From assembly GCA_029572815.1 (NCBI GenBank), contig JAKPUQ010000055.1, positions 1-37,564 on the forward strand: a stretch of 37,564 nucleotides of DNA. The letters run 5' to 3'. The stretch is from Bacillota bacterium. Its GTDB lineage: Bacteria; Bacillota; Clostridia; Oscillospirales; Ruminococcaceae. Both the position numbers and the translations under genes were made by a program. Positions 31,907 to 37,564 of the stretch are shown here, piece after piece. The notes beneath the pieces were generated by a model, which had not been told where the DNA came from, did no database searches, and saw only the letters and a list, made by a program, of their open reading frames with translations. How positions within the stretch are numbered: position 1 is the first letter of the stretch; each line of letters begins with the position of its first letter.

Positions 31907-33691
31907 TTATCTTTTCTTCTTTTTCTTATTATTGCCTGTTTTCTTCTTGTTTGAGGAGCTGTGAGGCTTTGCGGTGATGCTTTTTACGGGTTCTGTCTTT
32001 TTAACAGTCTTGGGGGCTGCTTTTGCAGGAACTGCCACTGGCTCGGGCTCCTGAGAGCCTGCTTTCTTTATTACAAGAAGTATGCCCAGCATGATCACTA
32101 CAGACAGACCTGTTACGATAACATTGAGGAATGCGTTGGACATCTCAAAGAAGTGCTGAACGATACCTGCGATAAGATAGCCGATTGCACATACACCTGC
32201 AACAGTGAATGCGTAGGGGAGCTGCGTTGATACATGGTTTACATGATCGCACTGTGCACCGGTTGAAGCCATGATTGTCGTATCTGAGATAGGCGAGCAG
32301 TGGTCTCCGCATACAGCGCCTGCCAGACAGGCAGAGATACAGATTATTACCATTGAAGGGATATCTCCCGATGAGCCGACATCAGCGAGCTGCTTGCTGA
32401 ATACACTGGTTACGATAGGGATAAGGATTCCGAAGGTGCCCCATGAGGTACCTGTTGCGAAGGAAAGTCCGATTGCTACTGCGAAAAGAAGCACAGGAAG
32501 CAGAAGCTTTACAGCTGTTGCGCTCTCTACAATTCCCGAAACAAAGGGACCTGCTTCAAGTAGGCTTGTCATGGTTTTCAGTGTCCATGCGAAGGTGAGG
32601 ATAAGTATTGCAGGCACCATCTGTTTGAAGCCTGCAGGTATTGAGTCCATGCATTCATTGAATGTAAGCACTCTGCGGCAGAGATAATAGAGTATTATAA
32701 TGATGAGAGCTCCAAGTGAGCCAACAGACAGACCAAACGAAGCATCGCAGTCTGCAAATGAGTCAATGAAGCTTGCTCCGCTGAAAAATCCTCCTGTGTA
32801 TATCATTCCGATAACGCAGAGAACTATGAGGATAATAACGGGAAGCAGAAGGTCGATGACCTTTCCCTTTGAGTGTGAGGGCTTTGCGTCCTCGGCGTAA
32901 ACTGTGCTGCGTGTGGTGAACAGATCGCCGTTCCTGGCGTTGTTCTCGTGAACTCTCATTGGACCGTAGTCTGCGTTGCTCAGCGCTATGAATACAACCA
33001 TTATAAGTGTGAGTATAGCGTAGAGATTGTAGGGGATAGTCCTGATAAAGAGCTGAATACCGTTTACTCCGTCCACTGTGCCGCTGACAGCAGCTGCCCA
33101 TGAGGATATGGGGGCGATGATACAGACAGGAGCTGCTGTGGCGTCGATGAGGTAGGCGAGCTTTGAGCGCGAGATCTTATGCTTGTCCGTTACAGGACGC
33201 ATTACCGAGCCCACTGTGAGACAGTTGAAATAGTCGTCCACGAATATGAGTACTCCCAGCAGGAAGGTAGCGAGACTTGCGCCTGCGCGGGTCTTGATAT
33301 GAGCAGCAGCCCATTCTCCGTAAGCGCGGCTTCCGCCGGCCTTGTTCATGAGAACAACGATGATTCCAAGAACTACCAGGAACACAAGAATTCCCACGTT
33401 ATAAGAGTCGGCTATATTGGCAATAAGACCGTCCTGTACAACTGCCTTGAACATTCCCGGGAAGCCGCCTGAGGTTGCAGTGGAATAGAGGACTCCGCCT
33501 GTGAGTATACCGATGAACAGTGAGGAGTATACCTCTTTGGTGATAAGTGCCAGACCGATAGCCACAATGGGCGGCAGCAGCGACCACAGCGAGCCGACAG
33601 CCTCTGACACAGGTGCCTGGATCATGCAGCAGATAATGAAGGCTGCAACGATTAGGGCAAAAATGATTTTGCTAAGATACTTCTTTTCCAT
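31907..33691 (-). CDS. NhaC-family Na+/H+ antiporter
   Basis: About 594 residues of a polytopic antiporter of the NhaC superfamily. The start MEKKYLS is nine bases from GGAG; an ATG two codons earlier is possible. Recognisable parts are LLPPIVAIGLALITKEVYSS, then GVLIFVDDYFNCLTVGSVMR, the family's signature with a buried acidic pair, followed by IDATAAPVCIIAPISSW and the later SFATGTSWGTFGILIP and AGAVCGDHCSPISDTTIMAS. These show a complete transporter of twelve or so helices. The last 50 residues are an added Lys/Pro-rich cytoplasmic tail ending NNKKKKKR. It begins inside the end of the EamA gene upstream, so the two are translationally coupled. Confidence 0.9.
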   Translation of the reverse strand: MEKKYLSKIIFALIVAAFIICCMIQAPVSEAVGSLWSLLPPIVAIGLALITKEVYSSLFIGILTGGVLYSTATSGGFPGMFKAVVQDGLIANIADSYNVGILVFLVVLGIIVVLMNKAGGSRAYGEWAAAHIKTRAGASLATFLLGVLIFVDDYFNCLTVGSVMRPVTDKHKISRSKLAYLIDATAAPVCIIAPISSWAAAVSGTVDGVNGIQLFIRTIPYNLYAILTLIMVVFIALSNADYGPMRVHENNARNGDLFTTRSTVYAEDAKPSHSKGKVIDLLLPVIILIVLCVIGMIYTGGFFSGASFIDSFADCDASFGLSVGSLGALIIIILYYLCRRVLTFNECMDSIPAGFKQMVPAILILTFAWTLKTMTSLLEAGPFVSGIVESATAVKLLLPVLLFAVAIGLSFATGTSWGTFGILIPIVTSVFSKQLADVGSSGDIPSMVIICISACLAGAVCGDHCSPISDTTIMASTGAQCDHVNHVSTQLPYAFTVAGVCAIGYLIAGIVQHFFEMSNAFLNVIVTGLSVVIMLGILLVIKKAGSQEPEPVAVPAKAAPKTVKKTEPVKSITAKPHSSSNKKKTGNNKKKKKR

Positions 33692-34610
33692 ACGCATCTT
33701 CTCCGTTTGTTTGTTTTGTTTTTGTCTTTATATTGAGCTGTGCGAGAATGACCGCAGCGAACACCAGCGCACAGCCAATGAACTCTTTTATGCTAAGCTT
33801 TTCCGAGAGTATCAGCCAGCCTGACAGGGCAGCAAAAACAGATTCAAGGCTCATTATCAGAGTAGCCGCTGACGGGGGAGTATACCTCTGACCTATCATC
33901 TGCAATGTGTAAGCAACTCCGCAGGACATTATGCCCGTGTAGAGTATAGTGGCTTTTGCAGCGAAAATACCGCTGAGTGAGGGCTTTTCAAAGATGAACA
34001 TACACACCGTCATCATCAGCCCTGCCGTAAAGAACTGGATGCAGGACATCAGCATACTGTCGGCACTTTTATCGTTGAAGCTGTCTATCACCATGATGTG
34101 CAGTGCAAAGAAAAGAGCGCAGATAAGCACAAGAAAGTCGCCTCTTGAGAGGTTCAGTCCCTCTTTTATGCACAGTAGGTAGAATCCCAGTACGGCAACA
34201 GCGGCGCATACCCAGGTCTTTACCGAGGACTTCCTTCCGAAGAATATCCCCACCAGCGGAACTATTACCACATAGAGTGCAGTTATGAAGCCTGCCTTGC
34301 CTGCGGTGGTAAGTTTTATTCCGGATTGCTGGAAGGAACTGGCGATAAAAAGCAGTATTCCGCAGCAGATACCGCCTTTTACGGTAGTATTCAGAGGAGC
34401 CTTTTCATTTTTGCTGTCTTTTTTACGCAGTGGTGTGCAGCGGAAAAGTGCTATGACAGGTATAAGGACAACCCCTCCGATAAGTGTTCGGACAGCGTTA
34501 TACGTGAAGGGGCCTACATAGTTCATGCCTTCGCTCTGAGCTACAAAGGCTGTGCCCCAGATGATGGCAGTAATTAGCAGCAGAATACTGCCGCGGAGTT
34601 TTTTTAGCAT
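33672..34610 (-). CDS. EamA-family (DMT) transporter
   Basis: A 312-residue carrier started at MLKKLRGS, with GGTGAT six bases upstream; the longer open frame runs into the promoter. Two EamA halves are visible: IIWGTAFVAQSEGMNYVGPF with SSFQQSGIKLTTAGKAGFIT in the first, and LCALFFALHIMVIDSF with SLESVFAALSGWLILSE in the second. Ten helices are expected. It differs clearly in sequence from the EamA gene at the end of the B12 operon. It overlaps the NhaC gene by about 20 bases, forming a two-gene operon of transporters. Substrate unknown. Confidence 0.9.
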   Translation of the reverse strand: MLKKLRGSILLLITAIIWGTAFVAQSEGMNYVGPFTYNAVRTLIGGVVLIPVIALFRCTPLRKKDSKNEKAPLNTTVKGGICCGILLFIASSFQQSGIKLTTAGKAGFITALYVVIVPLVGIFFGRKSSVKTWVCAAVAVLGFYLLCIKEGLNLSRGDFLVLICALFFALHIMVIDSFNDKSADSMLMSCIQFFTAGLMMTVCMFIFEKPSLSGIFAAKATILYTGIMSCGVAYTLQMIGQRYTPPSAATLIMSLESVFAALSGWLILSEKLSIKEFIGCALVFAAVILAQLNIKTKTKQTNGEDAYGKEVS

Positions 34611-34662
34611 CAAAGTATCACCATTGAATGCCCATATAATAAATGGGACAAGATATAAAAAT

Positions 34663-34691
34663 ATTATAACACAAACGGGGAGAAGGTTCAA
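34663..34691 (-). promoter_or_regulatory. Promoter of the EamA-NhaC operon
   Basis: On the minus strand TTGAAC (34691-34686), a 17-bp spacer and TATAAT (34668-34663), about 45 bases before the EamA start. Confidence 0.8.
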
Positions 34692-34768
34692 CAGATTTTG
34701 CTGTCATACGCCATAATTCCGCATAATAGCCAAAGAAGAAGCGCTTCGATTATGCTTTTCGACAACAG

Positions 34769-34795
34769 AAAAGGCTCACCTGATGGTGAGCCTTT
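34769..34795 (-). terminator. Terminator of the TtcA-like gene
   Basis: AAAAGGCTCACC pairs with GGTGAGCCTTT around TGAT, just past the stop of the PP-loop gene; A4 before the stem becomes the U-run on the minus strand. Confidence 0.85.
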
Positions 34796-34800
34796 GACTT

Positions 34801-35637
34801 TCATGAGAAATTATTAGTGCCCTTGATACTAAGTCCTTTGTCGAAGTCATCGAGAAAATGATGGTACTCGCTGCCCAGGTGATAGGAGATAAGGGTCTGA
34901 AGGTTTACATTCTCCACGCTTCTGAAAATATTCATATCAACAGCGGGATTGGTCTCGCGGAGCTGACATAGAAGCTGCTTTATCTCAGCACGTTTGGAGC
35001 TGCCTTCACTTCTTGTTATGCGGCAGGCACATTGTATGAAGCTGAGTCCGTTATATTCGCTCCAGCGGATAATGTCATTTTCGCGGACAAGGTAAAGAGG
35101 GCGAATAAGCTGAATACCCTCATAGTTCTCACTGTGGAGCTTCGGCATCATGGTCTGAACCTGTGAGCCGTAGAGCATACCCATGAGAATAGTCTCTATA
35201 ACGTCGTCAAAGTGATGACCGAGGGCTATCTTGTTGCAGCTCAGCTTCTGAGCGGTCTTGTAGAGCCAGCCTCTTCGGAGCCTTGCACAGAGAAAGCAGG
35301 GGTGCTTTTCGACTTTTGCAGTTGACTCGAATATCCGCGTCTCCATAAGCTTCACGGGAAGCTCAAGAGCCTTAGCGTTTGCAAGTATCTTTTCGCGGTT
35401 CTCGGGAGCGTATCCTGGGTCCATGACTATGTATTCGCTTTCAAAATCAATATTTCCGTATTTTTGCAGCCTTTGTATACACTTTGCCATAAGCATGGAA
35501 TCCTTGCCGCCCGAAATACAGACAGCTATTCTGTCACCATTTTCTATAAGGCGGTACTGGTCGATACCCTTGCGGAATTTAGACCATATACTTTTGCTGA
35601 ACTCTCCTGTCAGAGAGCTGTCGATACTGCTGTTCAC
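34801..35637 (-). CDS. TtcA-like PP-loop tRNA thiolation protein
   Basis: A 278-residue PP-loop ATPase resembling TtcA, which makes 2-thiocytidine in tRNA. I start it at a GTG (MNSSIDSS) because AAAGGAG lies eight bases upstream; the frame open beyond it crosses the promoter. The ATP pyrophosphatase motif ISGGKDS is at 41-47. The Cys pair of HPCFLCARLRRG (Cys114, Cys117) and later cysteines in IQCACRITR (203, 205) fit an iron-sulfur cluster site. GHHFDDVIETILM is the family's conserved helix. It stands alone with its own promoter and terminator. TtcA versus a close relative in the same family cannot be separated by eye. Confidence 0.85.
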   Translation of the reverse strand: MNSSIDSSLTGEFSKSIWSKFRKGIDQYRLIENGDRIAVCISGGKDSMLMAKCIQRLQKYGNIDFESEYIVMDPGYAPENREKILANAKALELPVKLMETRIFESTAKVEKHPCFLCARLRRGWLYKTAQKLSCNKIALGHHFDDVIETILMGMLYGSQVQTMMPKLHSENYEGIQLIRPLYLVRENDIIRWSEYNGLSFIQCACRITRSEGSSKRAEIKQLLCQLRETNPAVDMNIFRSVENVNLQTLISYHLGSEYHHFLDDFDKGLSIKGTNNFS

Positions 35638-35662
35638 AGGGATCACTCCTTTACTTATATAT

Positions 35663-35691
35663 AATATACAGCGAAAAAAGGATAATGTCAA
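35663..35691 (-). promoter_or_regulatory. Promoter of the TtcA-like gene
   Basis: On the minus strand TTGACA (35691-35686), a 17-bp spacer and TATATT (35668-35663), about 25 bases before the GTG start. This also argues against the longer reading frame. Confidence 0.82.
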
Positions 35692-35743
35692 GGCGAAACA
35701 ATTGGCGGAAGGGTAGACAGAGGCAACAATCATATAATGCATA

Positions 35744-35772
35744 TTGACTAAATATGAAAAATACGGTATAAT
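35744..35772 (+). promoter_or_regulatory. Promoter of the serine acetyltransferase gene
   Basis: TTGACT (35744-35749), a 17-bp spacer and TATAAT (35767-35772). The leader is about 45 bases, too short for a T-box or SAM riboswitch. Confidence 0.85.
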
Positions 35773-35826
35773 TATAGAGTGATAACAGCGCATAAAGCTT
35801 CATAATTATATAAGAGGTGAATGACA

Positions 35827-36786
35827 ATGCATAAGCTTGAAAAGGACATAAATGATCTTACCAAAAGCATACTTGCCGACTATGAGGGCAACAGGACTAT
35901 TGATGAGGTAAAAGCCTACGATCATCCTGAAAATGATGTCATCATAAATATTATAGAGTCCCTGAGACGCATTATCTTCCCCGGATATTTCCGCAATAAG
36001 AGCTACAGGGTCTACACAGTCAGGAACAATGTCTCCATGATACTTGAGGACGTTATCTTCAAGCTTATCAAGCAGATCTCCATTGTGCTGAGGTATGACG
36101 ATAAGTACGTTATGCTTGGGGACGAGGAGATAACCGACAACGCCGAGAGGATAACCTTTGAGTTCCTCAACAAGCTGCCGAAGATAAGGGAGCTTATCGA
36201 GACTGATGTTCAGGCAGCTTATGACGGCGATCCCGCTGCCTATAATAAGGACGAGATAATCTATTCCTATCCGGGACTCTATGCGATACTGGTAAACCGT
36301 CTTGCTCATGAGCTTTTTCTTCTGGGCGTTCCACTGATACCCCGTGTAATGACTGAGCACGCTCACAGCAAGACCGGAATCGACATTCACCCCGGCGCTA
36401 CTATCGGCAGATACTTCTTTATCGACCACGGTACAGGCATCGTTATCGGTGAGACCACAGAGATAGGGGACAACGTTAAAGTATATCAGGGCGTTACCTT
36501 GGGAGCTCTTTCCACAAGGGGCGGCCAGTCTCTCAGAAACAAGAAGCGCCATCCTACCATTGAGGATAATGTAACTATCTATTCGGGAGCATCTATACTC
36601 GGCGGTGAGACTGTTGTGGGCAAGGATGCTGTTATCGGCGGTAACGCATTCATAACCCGTTCAGTGCCCGCAGGTGCAAAGGTCAGCATTAAAAATCAGG
36701 AGCTGAGATATAATTTTGATTCTCCTGTAGAGCAGGTCAAGAAGGCAGATCTTGATCCTGAGGAGAGCTGGTTCTATATAATCTGA
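35827..36786 (+). CDS. cysE: Serine O-acetyltransferase (CysE/EpsC-like)
   Basis: A 319-residue enzyme that makes O-acetylserine from serine and acetyl-CoA, the first step of cysteine synthesis. Start at MHKLEKD, seven bases from AGGTG; the ATG six bases earlier is too close. A helical N-terminal domain (1-170) precedes a left-handed beta-helix of hexapeptide repeats. Catalytic residues fit Asp186 (GIDIHPG) and His201 (FIDHGTGIVIGET), and VTLGALSTRGG and KKRHPTIEDNVTIYSGASIL are typical of the family. The N-terminal domain is longer than in E. coli CysE, as in the EpsC-like branch. No sulfhydrylase gene is next to it. Confidence 0.93.
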   Translation: MHKLEKDINDLTKSILADYEGNRTIDEVKAYDHPENDVIINIIESLRRIIFPGYFRNKSYRVYTVRNNVSMILEDVIFKLIKQISIVLRYDDKYVMLGDEEITDNAERITFEFLNKLPKIRELIETDVQAAYDGDPAAYNKDEIIYSYPGLYAILVNRLAHELFLLGVPLIPRVMTEHAHSKTGIDIHPGATIGRYFFIDHGTGIVIGETTEIGDNVKVYQGVTLGALSTRGGQSLRNKKRHPTIEDNVTIYSGASILGGETVVGKDAVIGGNAFITRSVPAGAKVSIKNQELRYNFDSPVEQVKKADLDPEESWFYII

Positions 36787-36792
36787 TTAAAA

Positions 36793-36835
36793 AGCTGCGG
36801 TATATAGCCATGTATCGCAGCTCGAAAATTTTTTT
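36793..36835 (+). terminator. Terminator of the serine acetyltransferase gene
   Basis: The stem AGCTGCG/CGCAGCT extends through GTATA/TGTAT with two G-T pairs to about 12 bp; CGAAAA and seven T follow (36829-36835). Confidence 0.88.
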
Positions 36836-36854
36836 GAATTTTTTTGAAAAAGGG

Positions 36855-36883
36855 TTGACAAATCAAAAATACCGTGGTATAAT
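36855..36883 (+). promoter_or_regulatory. Consensus promoter of the four-tRNA operon
   Basis: TTGACA (36855-36860), a 17-bp spacer and TATAAT (36878-36883), about 45 bases before tRNA-Val; the spacer ends CGTGG, much as in the glutamine synthetase promoter. Confidence 0.9.
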
Positions 36884-36927
36884 ATTAAAGTCGTCGGAAC
36901 TGATAACCGATGAACGGAAGAAAAAGT

Positions 36928-37003
36928 GGGGGTTTAGCTCAGCTGGGAGAGCATCTGCCTTACAAGTAGAGGGTCACAGGTTCGAGCCCTGTAGTCCCCA
37001 CCA
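36928..37003 (+). tRNA. tRNA-Val (anticodon TAC)
   Basis: Acceptor GGGGGTT/AGTCCCC, anticodon stem TCTGC/GTAGA with loop CTTACAA (anticodon TAC), T-arm ACAGG/CCTGT, and encoded CCA (37001-37003). First of four tRNAs. Confidence 0.95.
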
Positions 37004-37010
37004 ATTCTTT

Positions 37011-37087
37011 GGCCTCGTAGTTCAGTTGGTTAGAACGCCTGCCTGTCACGCAGGAGGTCGACAGTTCGAATCTGTTCGGGGTCGCCA
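37011..37087 (+). tRNA. tRNA-Asp (anticodon GTC)
   Basis: Acceptor GGCCTCG/CGGGGTC, anticodon arm CCTGC-CTGTCAC-GCAGG with anticodon GTC, T-loop CAGTTCGAATCTG, encoded CCA. Seven bases after tRNA-Val. Confidence 0.95.
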
Positions 37088-37091
37088 TTAT

Positions 37092-37167
37092 GCGGATTTA
37101 GCTCATCTGGTAGAGCGCCACCTTGCCAAGGTGGAGGTAGCGAGTTCGAGCCTCGTAATCCGCTCCA
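37092..37167 (+). tRNA. tRNA-Gly (anticodon GCC)
   Basis: Acceptor GCGGATT/AATCCGC, anticodon arm CCACC-TTGCCAA-GGTGG with anticodon GCC, T-loop GAGTTCGAGCCTC, encoded CCA. Four bases after tRNA-Asp. Confidence 0.95.
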
Positions 37168-37172
37168 AAGAC

Positions 37173-37246
37173 GGCGCTATAGCCAAGTGGTAAGGCGTGG
37201 GTCTGCAACACCCTGATCCCCAGTTCAAATCTGGGTGGCGCCTCCA
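37173..37246 (+). tRNA. tRNA-Cys (anticodon GCA)
   Basis: Acceptor GGCGCTA/GGCGCC region, anticodon loop TCTGCAACA with anticodon GCA, T-loop CAGTTCAAATCTG, encoded CCA. Last tRNA of the operon. Confidence 0.95.
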
Positions 37247-37248
37247 GA

Positions 37249-37277
37249 AGCACTTGCGATCGCAGGTGCTTTTTTTA
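37249..37277 (+). terminator. Terminator of the four-tRNA operon
   Basis: AGCACTTGC/GCAGGTGCT with loop GATC begins three bases after tRNA-Cys and runs into eight T. Confidence 0.9.
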
Positions 37278-37285
37278 GTTTACAA

Positions 37286-37317
37286 GCGTTCCTCGTATGA
37301 CGGGGGACGCCTTTTTT
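37286..37317 (+). terminator. Second, back-up terminator hairpin
   Basis: GCGTTCC/GGGACGC with an 11-base loop is followed by C and six T, nine bases beyond the first terminator. Confidence 0.7.
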
Positions 37318-37375
37318 ATGACATGATTGTGAATATGACTTTAATATTAAATGTCAATTTTGTTTAAATCGCAAA

Positions 37376-37404
37376 TTGAAATTTCTGTTAATTTGTGATA
37401 AAAT
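37376..37404 (+). promoter_or_regulatory. Promoter of the last, cut gene
   Basis: TTGAAA (37376-37381), a 17-bp spacer and TAAAAT (37399-37404), about 30 bases before the start codon. Confidence 0.7.
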
Positions 37405-37435
37405 TATAAAAATAAAATATTTAGGGGGAATTGGC

Positions 37436-37564
37436 ATGGATAAGATCAAATTCAGGCGTTTTCTAAGTGTGTTCACATCACTGTGTATTGTGGGAGCATT
37501 CCCTATAGTCACACACAGGAATAAGCCTGATAAAAGCGGCATTCAGGCAGTGACCGACGATAAC
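37436..37564 (+). CDS. Exported protein, N-terminal fragment at window edge
   Basis: Only the first 43 codons lie in the window. AGGGGGAA lies nine bases before the ATG, and a promoter is in place. The product opens MDKIKFRRFLSV, followed by a hydrophobic stretch (FTSLCIVGAFPIV), which looks like a signal peptide or signal anchor, then the polar THRNKPDKSG. No domain is visible, so no function can be given. Confidence 0.7.
   Translation, partial: MDKIKFRRFLSVFTSLCIVGAFPIVTHRNKPDKSGIQAVTDDN

Noticed and set aside
35773..35826. T-box or SAM riboswitch ahead of the serine acetyltransferase
   Set aside because: The leader between promoter and start is only about 45 bases and contains none of the conserved elements.
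36810..37193. Open frame of 127 codons across the tRNA cluster
   Set aside because: It lies on the Val, Asp and Gly tRNA genes and the operon promoter; the frame is open by chance and has no ribosome site.

Overview
The window looks like chromosome of a fibre-degrading Ruminococcus (Firmicutes/Bacillota, Oscillospiraceae). The strongest pointer is a secreted GH43 arabinanase ending in a two-repeat dockerin, the cellulosome plug-in module. Support comes from a type III glutamine synthetase, clostripain-family peptidase, many MKK...C lipoproteins with Thr/Glu-rich linkers, strong AGGAGG ribosome sites, and sigma-A promoters that nearly all have 17-bp spacers. Species cannot be fixed from the sequence alone. 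There is no rRNA and no CRISPR array.

Layout. 1-1.7 kb: the C-terminal two thirds of a large serine recombinase joined to unrelated DNA on its left, then a tRNA-Pro/tRNA-Leu operon (minus). 1.8-7.1 kb (minus): membrane-anchored C11 peptidase and dockerin-bearing GH43 endo-arabinanase. 7.3-13.9 kb (plus): a cobalamin-riboswitch operon encoding an exported CbiK-like chelatase lipoprotein, a twin-repeat lipoprotein, a BtuF/BtuC/BtuD-type importer whose ATPase carries an extra C-terminal domain, and an EamA transporter. 13.9-19.5 kb (plus): a small lipoprotein with a striking upstream 11-bp repeat array, an OmpR regulator, a short intramembrane-sensing kinase, and an ABC ATPase plus FtsX permease (permease frameshifted), resembling envelope-stress/peptide-detoxification modules. 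19.5-23.8 kb (minus): lipoprotein, ThrE-type exporter, NarL-type regulator and 7TM sensor kinase (kinase frameshifted at an A6 tract), followed by a 94-bp tandem repeat that duplicates the kinase promoter. 24-26.5 kb: a giant polytopic membrane protein (minus). 26.7-31.9 kb (plus): nitroreductase, WbpM/CapD-type sugar dehydratase with a structured leader, type III glutamine synthetase. 31.9-35.6 kb (minus): NhaC antiporter and EamA transporter (overlapping), TtcA-like PP-loop protein. 35.8-37.6 kb (plus): serine acetyltransferase, a Val-Asp-Gly-Cys tRNA operon, and the start of an exported protein cut by the window edge.

The most coherent system is the B12-riboswitch operon. The riboswitch, exported chelatase, binding lipoproteins and importer together suggest capture of a corrinoid, cobalt or another tetrapyrrole at the cell surface. 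The twin-repeat lipoprotein, the ATPase C-terminal domain and the terminal EamA gene are the parts I cannot assign. The other notable points are the 11-bp operator-like array upstream of the OmpR/FtsX locus, the duplicated promoter repeat, and two genes each broken by an apparent one-base deletion.
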